From positions 1-64,000 of the forward strand of contig CALUYD010000007.1 of NCBI GenBank assembly GCA_944324915.1: a stretch of DNA of 64,000 nt. Direction: 5' to 3'. The position numbers and the translations under genes were made by a program. Of the stretch, positions 11,328 to 19,750 are shown one piece after another. This DNA comes from Candidatus Gastranaerophilales bacterium. Lineage in GTDB: Bacteria > Cyanobacteriota > Vampirovibrionia > Gastranaerophilales > Gastranaerophilaceae. Within the stretch, counting starts at the first letter, position 1, and each line of letters starts with the position of its first letter. The notes beneath the pieces were generated by a model. That model worked only from the letters and a program-made list of their open reading frames with translations, ran no database searches and was not told where the DNA came from.

Positions 11328-13130
11328 CTAGTTATCTTCTTCTTTTTCTTCTTCAACTTTGTCCTTGTTTTCTTTTTCCCATTTTTCTTTATCGGCTTTC
11401 ATTTCTTCTTCTGACCATTCAACAGCTTCTTCTTCTTTTTTTGCTACTTCTTCAAATTTTTCTTCAATAGATTGACCTTTTCTTTTTGCTTCAGAGTTAG
11501 TTAAATTTAAGATAGATTTTGTTGTTGAATCACTTATTCCGTATATGCTAAAGGCTTCATTTAAGTTAGATTCAAGTTCAGAGTTTCTTACTGTAAATAT
11601 ATTTATTTTTTCATCAGCATTATATGCTTCTGCTATATCCGTAGAATCAAGCGTGAATCTACCTATGCCTTCATCTTTATCAGAAAAATCATAGTTTTTA
11701 TCTAGCCATTCGTTAGTATCAAGAGTTTGGTAACCTTCAAGAGTCTTGCCATTTACAGACGCGCTAAATGTCCCTATTAATTTATTACCTTCGCCAATGT
11801 CTTCATTAGCTTCTTTATAACTTCCTAAATGAATGCCATCATTTGGATTTGCAAATATTTCATCAACGTCAACAATTTCTTGAGAACCATCGATATTTGT
11901 TTTTACAATTTTAATATTTGCTTTTTCTAATTCCGAAGCTGAAACGACATTATTGCCGTCACTATCAAGTTTTTTTACTTCTTCAAAACCACTTTGTGCA
12001 CCAAGAAATTCTTTTTCGTTTGATATATCTTCATTTTTATCTCTATCTACAAAAAAGTCATATCTTGTTTCGTTGTTATAAAATCCGATAGGGTCTGTGC
12101 ATTCGGCGTCAGGGTCATTTGAGTTGCTTTCTGCTGCTTCTTTTAGTAAAGTATCTAAATCTTCTTTTGCAACTTCTGCATCGGATGTTAATTGGATATT
12201 ATCTTGATTTAAATTTGATAAATCAGAAACATATCCTTTTAATAAATTCATCTTATAGTTAGCATCCAAAAGCGAATTTACAACTTCAGATAATTGTCTG
12301 CCTGATTTAGTTTCAATTCCTTTTAAATCGCTTGAAATGCCGTTTTGAAATTCTTCATAGGTCATCTCACCATTAGAGTTTGTATATGAATTTAGATTTT
12401 TATTAATTGCTTCTTTGGCTTTCTTTTTGCTTTCTTCTTGTATATCTTCACTATCTTCGATAGCTTTATCAACTTGTTCTTCAACTTCATCTTGCAGAGC
12501 TTCAATAGTTACTTCTAAAACCTGCATTTCATAATTATTTGACTGAATTTGATTGTTTATGGAATTTAATTTTTCCCTTGCTTCTTTTATTTCGGGTGAT
12601 TCTGTGCCTGTTGCAGCAACTAAATGAGATGAAAATCTTGAAAATATTTTTTGCGCTTCTGCATCGTGTCCAATTGGGCGAGTATATTCTCCATTGTCGC
12701 CTTTTGATTTTATTCCTAATGACGGAAATATTTGAGAAATAATATCAACAATTTGAGTTTTTGAAAAACCCTCATTTCCCAATGTTAACACTACACCGTC
12801 ATCCAATAATTTATTGAGTGCTGTTAATTCAGGGTTTGTTGATTTATATGGATCACCAGAAGAAAATGCTGTTGTAAAATATTCCTCGGTTAATTCCTTT
12901 ATTTTGTCATCTATATCATCATTGGTTTTTGTGGCTTTCTTGGTGTCATCAGTTGATGAATTTTTTTTAATTAAAGATGTATCAATACCATCTTCTTCAA
13001 GAGACTTCAATTCTTCTGTTGTAAAACCGCCTTTTGACGCTTTTTCAATAGATTCAATTTGTTCCTTGTCTAAGTCTTTGTATAGCTCGGAAATTTTTAC
13101 CCCACTGTTTAAATTGTACACACCTGTCAT
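11328..13130 (-). CDS. large acidic protein with EF-hand-like loops, unknown function
   Basis: A 600-residue, strongly acidic protein that I do not recognise. There is no signal peptide or membrane segment. The middle (about 180-245) is predicted coiled coil. A canonical 12-residue EF-hand loop lies at 389-400 (DSDGNNVVSASE: D1, D3, N5, S9, E12). Two weaker loops lie at 362-373 (DRDKNEDISNEK, last Glu missing) and 249-260 (position 1 not acidic). The C-terminal 50 residues are almost only E, K, D and W, likely disordered. The start has GGAG eight bases upstream. Calcium binding is inferred from the one good loop. It may be a structural or secreted protein; nothing nearby tells its job. Confidence 0.7.
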   Translation of the reverse strand: MTGVYNLNSGVKISELYKDLDKEQIESIEKASKGGFTTEELKSLEEDGIDTSLIKKNSSTDDTKKATKTNDDIDDKIKELTEEYFTTAFSSGDPYKSTNPELTALNKLLDDGVVLTLGNEGFSKTQIVDIISQIFPSLGIKSKGDNGEYTRPIGHDAEAQKIFSRFSSHLVAATGTESPEIKEAREKLNSINNQIQSNNYEMQVLEVTIEALQDEVEEQVDKAIEDSEDIQEESKKKAKEAINKNLNSYTNSNGEMTYEEFQNGISSDLKGIETKSGRQLSEVVNSLLDANYKMNLLKGYVSDLSNLNQDNIQLTSDAEVAKEDLDTLLKEAAESNSNDPDAECTDPIGFYNNETRYDFFVDRDKNEDISNEKEFLGAQSGFEEVKKLDSDGNNVVSASELEKANIKIVKTNIDGSQEIVDVDEIFANPNDGIHLGSYKEANEDIGEGNKLIGTFSASVNGKTLEGYQTLDTNEWLDKNYDFSDKDEGIGRFTLDSTDIAEAYNADEKINIFTVRNSELESNLNEAFSIYGISDSTTKSILNLTNSEAKRKGQSIEEKFEEVAKKEEEAVEWSEEEMKADKEKWEKENKDKVEEEKEEDN

Positions 13131-13168
13131 CTTATTTCTCCATATATTGCCACAGAATTAATAACGGC

Positions 13169-13198
13169 ATTATATTGGTGCAACTTTAATAATTGTAA
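13169..13198 (-). promoter_or_regulatory. promoter of the EF-hand-like protein gene
   Basis: Minus-strand TTACAA (13193-13198), an 18-bp spacer, TATAAT (13169-13174), leaving a leader of about 30 nt with a GGAG site. Confidence 0.5.
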
Positions 13199-13232
13199 TA
13201 TTTCTTAATAATGAACAGTTGATTTTTTATTG

Positions 13233-13238
13233 TATAAT
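13233..13238 (+). promoter_or_regulatory. lepA -10 box, leaderless geometry
   Basis: A perfect TATAAT ends seven bases before the lepA ATG at 13246. There is no Shine-Dalgarno site between them and no convincing -35 box. Confidence 0.45.
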
Positions 13239-13245
13239 TAATTTT

Positions 13246-15048
13246 ATGAAGAAATTAGAACATATTAGAAATTTTAGTATAATTGCTCACATTGACCATG
13301 GCAAGTCAACTCTAGCGGATAGACTTTTAGAGCTTACAGGAACAATATCCAAAAGAGATATGCAAGATCAATTATTAGATACTATGGATATCGAGCGTGA
13401 GCGTGGTATTACAATTAAATTAAATGCCGCAAAAATGAATTATAAGAGCAAAGAAGGCAAAGATTATATTTTAAATTTAATCGATACCCCAGGGCACGTT
13501 GATTTTTCTTATGAAGTTTCTCGCTCACTTGCGGCTTGCGAAGGCGCATTGCTCATTGTTGATGCTACTCAAGGTGTTGAAGCTCAAACATTAGCAAATG
13601 TTTATCTTGCAATGGAACAAAATCTTGAAATTATACCTGTAATTAACAAGATTGATTTACCTTCAGCAGACGTTGAAAGAGTTAAAAAAGAAATAGAAGA
13701 TGTACTTGGAATAGATGCTTCTATGGCTATTCCTGTAAGTGCGAAAACGGGCGCTGGTGTAGATGAAGTTTTAGAAGCGATTGTAAAATATATACCTGCT
13801 CCAATTGATACATCAGATAAACCTTTAAGAGCACTTGTTTTTGATAGCGCTTATGACGCTTATTTAGGTACAATATGCTTTTTTAAAGTTGTAGATGGTT
13901 CAATAAATCTTGGCGATAAAATTAAATTCATGGCAACAGGGCGTGAATTTGAAGTTATTGAACTAGGGTTTTTAAATCCCAACAGAAATCAAGTTCAAAC
14001 CTTAAAGACAGGTGAAGTTGGTTATTTTGCCGGTTCAATTAAAGAAATCACAAGATTTGTAGGCGATACTATTACAAATGCGCAAAACCCAGCACCAGAA
14101 CCACTAGAAGGCTACAAAGAAGCAAAACCAATGGTATTTTCAGGGTTATATCCCGTAAATAATGAAGATTATCATGAACTCAAAGAAGCGCTTGAAAAGC
14201 TAAAGTTATCTGATAGTTCAATTACTTATGAACCTGAAACATCAAATGCTCTTGGTTTTGGCTTCAGATGTGGTTTTTTAGGGATGTTACATATGGAAAT
14301 TGCTCAAGAAAGGCTTGAGCGTGAATATGATTTATCATTGATTACAACAGCGCCTTCTGTAATTTATAGAGTCTATAAAACAGATGGTTCTATGGTTGAA
14401 ATTGACAATCCTGCTGAACTTCCGGCTCCACAGTATAGAGATTACATTGAAGAGCCTTATGTTCGAGTTAATATATTCACACCGAATGATTATGTAGGAA
14501 CATTGATGGAGTTATGTCAAGATAAGCGTGGAATATTCATAAATATGCAATATATTGATGATATCAGGGTAAATCTTGAGTACCAAGTCCCATTATCTGA
14601 AGTTATTACCGATTTTTATGATCAGCTTAAATCCCGCTCTAAAGGCTATGCGTCCTTAGATTATGAATTTTGTGATTACAAGCGTTCTGATTTAGTTAAA
14701 ATGGATATTTTACTTGCTAATGAAATAGTTGATGCTCTATCAGTTATTTGTCATAAAGACAGTGCATATAATATCGGTCAAAAGTTAACTACAAAATTAA
14801 AAGAGATTATCCCTCGTCAAATGTTTGAAGTAGCTATTCAGGCTGCAATCGGTGGCAGAGTTATTGCAAGAACAAATATTAAAGCATTAAGAAAGTCAGT
14901 ACTAGATAAATGCTACGGTGGTGATATTTCACGCAAAAGAAAACTTTTAGAAAAGCAAAAACGTGGTAAAAAACGCATGAAAGCAGTAGGTAGAGTTGAA
15001 ATACCTCAAGAAGCATTTATGGCTGTATTATCCTTAAATGAAGAATAG
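13246..15048 (+). CDS. lepA: elongation factor 4 (LepA)
   Basis: EF4 is a translational GTPase that back-translocates or remodels stalled ribosomes. From the ATG at 13246 ([22 protein letters not shown]) it is 600 residues, the usual size. GTPase motifs: G1 [10 protein letters not shown]3 DTPGHVDF, G4 NKID. The C-terminal domain with the LepA-specific tail ([22 protein letters not shown]) is complete. An upstream in-frame TTG would add nine residues that overlap the promoter, so it is rejected. The gene ends three bases from the convergent Nudix gene. Confidence 0.97.
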   Translation: MKKLEHIRNFSIIAHIDHGKSTLADRLLELTGTISKRDMQDQLLDTMDIERERGITIKLNAAKMNYKSKEGKDYILNLIDTPGHVDFSYEVSRSLAACEGALLIVDATQGVEAQTLANVYLAMEQNLEIIPVINKIDLPSADVERVKKEIEDVLGIDASMAIPVSAKTGAGVDEVLEAIVKYIPAPIDTSDKPLRALVFDSAYDAYLGTICFFKVVDGSINLGDKIKFMATGREFEVIELGFLNPNRNQVQTLKTGEVGYFAGSIKEITRFVGDTITNAQNPAPEPLEGYKEAKPMVFSGLYPVNNEDYHELKEALEKLKLSDSSITYEPETSNALGFGFRCGFLGMLHMEIAQERLEREYDLSLITTAPSVIYRVYKTDGSMVEIDNPAELPAPQYRDYIEEPYVRVNIFTPNDYVGTLMELCQDKRGIFINMQYIDDIRVNLEYQVPLSEVITDFYDQLKSRSKGYASLDYEFCDYKRSDLVKMDILLANEIVDALSVICHKDSAYNIGQKLTTKLKEIIPRQMFEVAIQAAIGGRVIARTNIKALRKSVLDKCYGGDISRKRKLLEKQKRGKKRMKAVGRVEIPQEAFMAVLSLNEE

Positions 15049-15050
15049 AT

Positions 15051-15629
15051 TTAGAGTGAATTCAATCTGTTTAGCGCATAGAAAATACCGCAAACAGTTG
15101 CTGCTGCTATTGATATTTCTTTTTGATTTATTGCTTGAAGATGTGATAAAATTTCACTTGCTTTAACAAAATATCTTTCAACAATTATTCCACCGTCATT
15201 TATAGGCTCTTGAGAGAGCGTATAATCATCAACAATGGCTGTTGTATAAGATAATGTTTCAGATGATAGCCCAGCGCTTGTAGAGCAATTTATAAGCTCT
15301 GTATAAATTTTTTGGGCTTTTAGTCCTGTTTCTTCTAAGAGCTCTTTTTTAGCGCACTCAAGCATACTTTCATTGCAATCAATATCCCCAATTAATCCGG
15401 CTGGAGATTCTAAGCAGTATTTAGCTTTATTTTCAGATGTGATTGGAGGTCTATTTGTTCTAAATAAAAGAAAATTATATTCGTTATCTATTTTAACTAA
15501 AGTTGTTATAACAACGGCGCTATCATGGTTATTTGTATCATTACAACGTCTGACATAGTACCAATCTTTTCCTGATGGCGCTTTAGAGGATTTAAATTCT
15601 AAAAATTTTGTTTTTGAAATTATTGTCAT
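15051..15629 (-). CDS. Nudix hydrolase
   Basis: A 192-residue Nudix pyrophosphatase. The Nudix box G-x5-E-x7-KELLEETGL is complete, with Lys in place of the first Arg of REUxEExGU, and lies in ESPAGLIGDIDCNESMLE and beyond. The larger fold with an N-terminal strand pair resembles ADP-sugar pyrophosphatases, but the substrate cannot be read. It follows the ThiE-like gene by four bases in the same direction, so the two form an operon. AGGT lies before the ATG. In some Proteobacteria a MutT-type Nudix domain is fused to a ThiE-like domain, which this gene pair recalls. Confidence 0.88.
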   Translation of the reverse strand: MTIISKTKFLEFKSSKAPSGKDWYYVRRCNDTNNHDSAVVITTLVKIDNEYNFLLFRTNRPPITSENKAKYCLESPAGLIGDIDCNESMLECAKKELLEETGLKAQKIYTELINCSTSAGLSSETLSYTTAIVDDYTLSQEPINDGGIIVERYFVKASEILSHLQAINQKEISIAAATVCGIFYALNRLNSL

Positions 15630-15633
15630 ATTT

Positions 15634-16068
15634 TTACCTAATCAACCTAATAAATTTATAATCTTTTTTAGTGCTATTTTCAAATGAGCATATATAATCA
15701 AAATCATTATTATAACTTGTGTCATCGTCAAAATAGCAAAAAATTTTGTCGTTTCCTAAAATATCTTTAGCATATTTTACATCAATATCATTTTTGTTAA
15801 GGCAAATTCCGTCTGCATTGGTTATTTTTGCTATATCTGCTCTTGAATTAATAATAAATAATGAATCATATATTGAGCATAATTGCCTTATTTTAAAAGC
15901 TAGTTCTATATTTTTTTTATCTGATAAATTTTTAATAAAAAAATGTATTATTTTAATATTGTTTTTTAGAGCTTGCGCAATATCATCAAGCGTATTTTCG
16001 GTTTTATTATCGATATATAAGGCTTGATTTTTATCTTTTAGCAAAATTTCTTTTAAATTTGATGTCAT
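15634..16068 (-). CDS. half-length ThiE/TenI-like protein
   Basis: A 144-residue protein with one stretch that matches thiamine-phosphate synthase: residues 70-105 (FIINSRADIAKITNADGICLNKNDIDV) fit the ThiE pattern FxxNDRxDxAxxxxADGVHLGxxD. A real ThiE is about 210 residues. Here the C-terminal third, with the phosphate-binding Gly-rich loops, is missing, and the conserved Asn-Asp is Asn-Ser. It probably cannot make thiamine phosphate and may be a regulatory or binding remnant. It is the first gene of a two-gene unit with the Nudix hydrolase. Its start is about 70 bp from the divergent sigma factor. Alternatively it is a decaying gene, but its frame is intact. Confidence 0.6.
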   Translation of the reverse strand: MTSNLKEILLKDKNQALYIDNKTENTLDDIAQALKNNIKIIHFFIKNLSDKKNIELAFKIRQLCSIYDSLFIINSRADIAKITNADGICLNKNDIDVKYAKDILGNDKIFCYFDDDTSYNNDFDYICSFENSTKKDYKFIRLIR

Positions 16069-16138
16069 TATAAATTACCAAGGTTGCTATATATATTTGA
16101 TTATAGCTAATTTTTAAAATTTTTAATAGTCTGAATTT

Positions 16139-16705
16139 ATGGATACTGAATTAAATGAATTGATAAAAAATTCGCAAAAAGGCAACAAAGAAGCATTAGA
16201 AAAGCTAATTAAATCCCAACAATCGCTAATTTATGCTACGTTATATTATCTAAAAAAAGATGGGTCAGACATTAATGATTTGGTTCAAGAAGTTTTATTG
16301 AAATTAACAAATAAGATAAAACAGCTTAAAAATCCGGATTACTTTAAGACTTGGCTTAATCAGATTGTCGTTAATTCTTATTATGATTATTTAAGAAAAA
16401 ATAAAAAATATTCAAATGAATTGTATTTAGATAAAAAAGAAGCTGATTCTATTTTTGAAATTCCCGATTATTCGCAAAACCCTCAAGAATCAATCTTAAA
16501 TAGCGAGCTTGATTATATTATTAAAACATCGATAAATAATTTACCTATTCAATATAAAATTCCTATAACTCTAAGAGAAATTCAAGGGTTATCCTATGAT
16601 GAAATATCTAATATTACAAAAACATCTCTAGGAACGGTAAAGTCAAGAATTGCAAGAGCAAGAGCAAAAATTAAAGATGATATTAATAAATATTCAGGAG
16701 CATAG
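16139..16705 (+). CDS. ECF-type RNA polymerase sigma factor
   Basis: An extracytoplasmic-function sigma factor of 188 residues. Region 2 (about 25-95) holds DINDLVQEVLLKL and YFKTWLNQIVVNSYYDYLRKN for -10 binding. Region 4 (about 125-180) holds LPIQYKIPITLREIQGLSYDEISNITKTSLGTVKSRIARAR, the -35-binding HTH. Such factors are usually held by an anti-sigma factor encoded next door. The next gene (16706) starts directly after this stop codon with GGAG inside the sigma gene, so the two are coupled, but it lacks a membrane helix or zinc motif. No clear sigma-specific promoter is recognised upstream. Confidence 0.92.
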   Translation: MDTELNELIKNSQKGNKEALEKLIKSQQSLIYATLYYLKKDGSDINDLVQEVLLKLTNKIKQLKNPDYFKTWLNQIVVNSYYDYLRKNKKYSNELYLDKKEADSIFEIPDYSQNPQESILNSELDYIIKTSINNLPIQYKIPITLREIQGLSYDEISNITKTSLGTVKSRIARARAKIKDDINKYSGA

Positions 16706-16897
16706 ATGAATATAATTTATGAAAAAATTAGCGAAGATTATGATTGCCAGATGCCAAAATCAAAGAAGTTATTTTGGGAAGCAAGTATTTGCAAATCACA
16801 AATATTGAGCGAATTTGTTTGCGAACAACAATTTGAGTATTATAAAATATCACAATCGATTAAAAGAGTAAAAAGAAGAATTTCTACTCTACATTAA
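16706..16897 (+). CDS. small protein coupled to ECF sigma factor, unknown
   Basis: A 63-residue protein starting immediately after the stop of the ECF sigma gene, with GGAG five bases before its ATG. Three cysteines (in DCQM, ICKS, VCEQ) and a basic C-terminus (KRVKRRI) are visible. There is no transmembrane segment and no HxxxCxxC zinc anti-sigma motif. The position suggests a sigma-factor partner, either an anti-sigma or a small activator, but this is inference from context only. Its last 14 bases overlap the end of the convergent RWYD-repeat gene. Confidence 0.6.
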   Translation: MNIIYEKISEDYDCQMPKSKKLFWEASICKSQILSEFVCEQQFEYYKISQSIKRVKRRISTLH

Positions 16898-17204
16898 TCC
16901 CGTTTTCTTTTAGTGTATTTATAAAATCTTGCGCAACTTTTTGTTGTATATTTTGAGGAACAACCCTAAGCAATTCAACTGTCTTAGATATTACAGGGTC
17001 TTTATCATACCATCTTGAACCGCCATTTATCGGTTTTACCATTTGATAATATTTTTCAATAGCTTCTTTTGAAACTTTTTTTTCAATATTTTCTAAGAAA
17101 ATCTCGGCTTGTTCTTTTAATTCTGTTTGATAATCTCTAAGTATATCAATTACTTTCACTAATAGAGGATCATAATCGTACCATCTTTTAAATTCGTTAG
17201 TCAT
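16884..17204 (-). CDS. RWYD-repeat protein, unknown
   Basis: A 106-residue protein made of two copies of one helical unit: residues 7-43 (RWYDYDPLLVKVIDILR and on) and 64-100 (RWYDKDPVISKTVELLR and on). Each begins RWYDxDPxxxKxxxxLR and continues with an amphipathic helix. I do not recognise a named family. The soluble, acidic/basic mixed helices suggest a small all-helical protein, perhaps a protein-protein adaptor. It follows murA's start by 14 bp in the same direction order (murA lies downstream, leftward genes read from 18493 to 17219, then this gene), so it is the last gene of the murA unit. Confidence 0.65.
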   Translation of the reverse strand: MTNEFKRWYDYDPLLVKVIDILRDYQTELKEQAEIFLENIEKKVSKEAIEKYYQMVKPINGGSRWYDKDPVISKTVELLRVVPQNIQQKVAQDFINTLKENGINVE

Positions 17205-17218
17205 AAATTCTCCAATCT

Positions 17219-18493
17219 TTAAGGCTCAGAAACTCTTTGAGCGTCAATATTTAGCGCATGCAGTTTTTCTACAAAATTTTCATAGCCTCTATCGATATGT
17301 TTTAATTCGCCGATTTCTGTTTCACCACGGGCAGCAACTGCTGCTGTAACTAATGCTGCGCCTGCTCTAAGATCAGTTGAAGCAACGGATGTTCCAACTA
17401 AACATTCAACCCCTTTAATAATTGCATGTTTTTTGTTAATGATTATATTTGCACCCATTTTCCATAATTCATTTACATGCATAAAGCGATTTTCATAAAG
17501 ACTTTCTGTTACAACAGAAATTCCATCAGCGCAACACAATAATGCCATTGCAAGAGCTTGTAAATCTGTTGGAAACCCCGGGTAGGGCTGAGTTATAAAG
17601 TTCATTGCTTTTAATCTTTTGTTGTTAGATACTTCCATAGTATTTGGGTCAATAAGTCTAATATTTGCGCCCATTTCAAGTAATTTGCCCGTAAATAAAG
17701 TTAAATGGTTGGGAAATATATTTTTAATTATTCCACTGCCTCTTGAAGCAATGATAATACTCATAAATGTACCTGCTTCGATTCTATCAGGTAATGTTGT
17801 GTATTCACAACCTCTTAAATCACTTTGTCTAACCCCCGTTATTGTAATTTGGCTTGTGCCTGCACCTTCAATTTTAGCTCCCATTGATTTTAAAAAGTTT
17901 GCTAAATCGACAATTTCGGGCTCTTGTGCTGCGTTTTGAATGATTGTAACACCATCTGCAGTAACTGATGCCATCATTACATTTTCTGTTGCACCAACAG
18001 AAGGTATATCAAAACACACAATAGAACCACGTAATTTAGAGGCTTTTGCCTTCACATAACCATCATTAATGGCACATTCGCAACCTAATGCTTCTAAACC
18101 TTTTATATGGAAATTTACTCTTCGCTCGCCTATTTTACATCCACCAGGGAGTGCTACTGTTGCTTCTTTTAATCTACCTACTAATGAACCTAATACACAA
18201 AAACTTGCGCGCATTTTAGAAACATATTCTTGAGATGCAAAACAACTTGTGATATTAGTTGAATCAATTTCAATTTTTTTTAGTTTTTTGTCATATTTTG
18301 TTTTTGCCCCCAATTCATTCAACACTTCCAGCATAATATCAACGTCAGATAAATTAGGAACATTATATATAACACATATATCACTGCATAAAAGAGAAGC
18401 TGCCATAAGTTTAAGTACCGAATTTTTTGCACCGCTTATAGTAACTTCACCTTTTGTTGGGTTTAAACCTTTAATTATTAATTTTTCGCTCAA
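17219..18493 (-). CDS. murA: UDP-N-acetylglucosamine 1-carboxyvinyltransferase
   Basis: MurA transfers enolpyruvate from PEP to UDP-GlcNAc, the first committed step of peptidoglycan synthesis. The 424 residues show the family marks: N-terminal GAKNSVLKLMAASLL with the catalytic-site Lys, and Cys119 in PGGCKIGERRVNFH, the residue that fosfomycin alkylates. The start is TTG, supported by AAGGTG seven bases upstream and by the family N-terminus MSEKLIIKG. An unusual start codon may lower expression. The gene lies between yidC (upstream, 88-bp gap) and the RWYD-repeat gene (14 bp downstream). Confidence 0.96.
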   Translation of the reverse strand: MSEKLIIKGLNPTKGEVTISGAKNSVLKLMAASLLCSDICVIYNVPNLSDVDIMLEVLNELGAKTKYDKKLKKIEIDSTNITSCFASQEYVSKMRASFCVLGSLVGRLKEATVALPGGCKIGERRVNFHIKGLEALGCECAINDGYVKAKASKLRGSIVCFDIPSVGATENVMMASVTADGVTIIQNAAQEPEIVDLANFLKSMGAKIEGAGTSQITITGVRQSDLRGCEYTTLPDRIEAGTFMSIIIASRGSGIIKNIFPNHLTLFTGKLLEMGANIRLIDPNTMEVSNNKRLKAMNFITQPYPGFPTDLQALAMALLCCADGISVVTESLYENRFMHVNELWKMGANIIINKKHAIIKGVECLVGTSVASTDLRAGAALVTAAVAARGETEIGELKHIDRGYENFVEKLHALNIDAQRVSEP

Positions 18494-18581
18494 ATTTTTT
18501 CACCTTTTCTAACTGATTTTATAATATTTTTGATGGTTTTTAAAGTTCTCAGGTAAAAAATAAAATTTTTGTAGGATATAT

Positions 18582-19685
18582 TTAGTTATTTTTGTTATCA
18601 ACAACCTTAGCGTCAATTACTTTTGCGTCAATAACGTTATTTTGAGCGTTTTTTTCTTCCTCTTTTTTCTTATCTTCAAACTCTAATTGTTTATTGATAA
18701 TAATTGTTTGGAAAATTTGGAAAATATTACTTGTAACTAGATATAATAAAGCGCCCGCAGGAATTGGAATAAATACAAAAGTTAAAATAATCATAACAGG
18801 CATAATTGTGCCCATAGATTTTTGTATTGCTGCTTGTTGCGGGTCTTGATTTTTTGTTTGAGTTGTAGCCATCATAACTTTTTGAGATAGCCAAATTGTT
18901 AAACCAAATAAAGCAACAAGAGCTATAACATCATAATGAATTGCATTTTGTACAGGAATTGTAGGAACGCTTGCAACTAAAATATCGCCCATTCTGTTAA
19001 ATGTAATATTTTCAGTTTCTTTTGTCATAATGTTCATAACAGAAACATCTGCTTTTTGAACTTTGTTTAATTCAGAAAAACTTAAGTTCAAGCTATCAAG
19101 AGCCATTTTAAGCTCAATTGGTTTATCTTTTTCAATTTCACCTTGAATTTCAATGGCTTTTTGTGGTTTTTGAATTTTTACGTTGTCGATTTTTTCATTA
19201 TCAATATAGACAATTGCCGATTTTCCTGCTTGAAATTGTGCATTTTTAGAAACAGAGAATTTACCGTCTAAAGACACACCAGCATTTGATTTAATTGTTG
19301 CATCAAGTCTATTTATAAAAAGAAAATTAGTATTTCCTGCCATTTGTATAAATTGAGGGCTCATTAAAGCGCTATATAGCATAATGAATATAGGAATTTG
19401 TATTAACATAGGAAGACAACCTGCAGTAGGGTTGAAATTATGTTCTTTATAAAATTCCATCATTTTCTTTTGCATTTGTTCAGGATTATTTTTATATTTT
19501 TCCTGAATCATTTTCATTTTTGGGGTTAAATTTTGCATGTTTTTCATAGAGCGTTGTTGTGAAACATTTACATGCCACAAACACAATCTCATTAGAATTG
19601 TGAATATAATAATTGCCATGCCGTAAGAGCCTGCAAAATGTGCTAATTTATTCAATATTTCTATTGTTAATGCTACAAAATCCAT
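18582..19685 (-). CDS. yidC: membrane protein insertase YidC with large TM2-TM3 insertion
   Basis: YidC inserts proteins into the inner membrane, alone or with SecYEG. Core helices lie at about 18-38, 92-112, 250-272, 290-312 and 312-330. The conserved groove Arg33 is in ILMRLCLWHVN. The cytoplasmic helical hairpin with QQRSMKNMQNLTPKMKMIQEKY follows TM1. Between the second and third core helices lies a beta-rich extracytoplasmic insertion of about 120 residues (127-249), far longer than in E. coli or Bacillus but like the one I know from cyanobacterial YidC. The E. coli P1 domain is absent. The C-terminus is charged, with a short VIDAKVIDAKVVD repeat. GAGGAG precedes the ATG. Confidence 0.93.
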   Translation of the reverse strand: MDFVALTIEILNKLAHFAGSYGMAIIIFTILMRLCLWHVNVSQQRSMKNMQNLTPKMKMIQEKYKNNPEQMQKKMMEFYKEHNFNPTAGCLPMLIQIPIFIMLYSALMSPQFIQMAGNTNFLFINRLDATIKSNAGVSLDGKFSVSKNAQFQAGKSAIVYIDNEKIDNVKIQKPQKAIEIQGEIEKDKPIELKMALDSLNLSFSELNKVQKADVSVMNIMTKETENITFNRMGDILVASVPTIPVQNAIHYDVIALVALFGLTIWLSQKVMMATTQTKNQDPQQAAIQKSMGTIMPVMIILTFVFIPIPAGALLYLVTSNIFQIFQTIIINKQLEFEDKKKEEEKNAQNNVIDAKVIDAKVVDNKNN

Positions 19686-19734
19686 TATTTTCTCCTCAAA
19701 ATTAAAATTATATGTGTTTATTTTACTATGAACA

Positions 19735-19743
19735 TGATAAAAT
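19735..19743 (+). promoter_or_regulatory. mnmE extended -10, leaderless geometry
   Basis: TGATAAAAT, an extended -10 element (TGnTAAAAT), ends seven bases before the mnmE ATG at 19751, with no Shine-Dalgarno site between. Confidence 0.45.
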
Positions 19744-19750
19744 TTAACCT

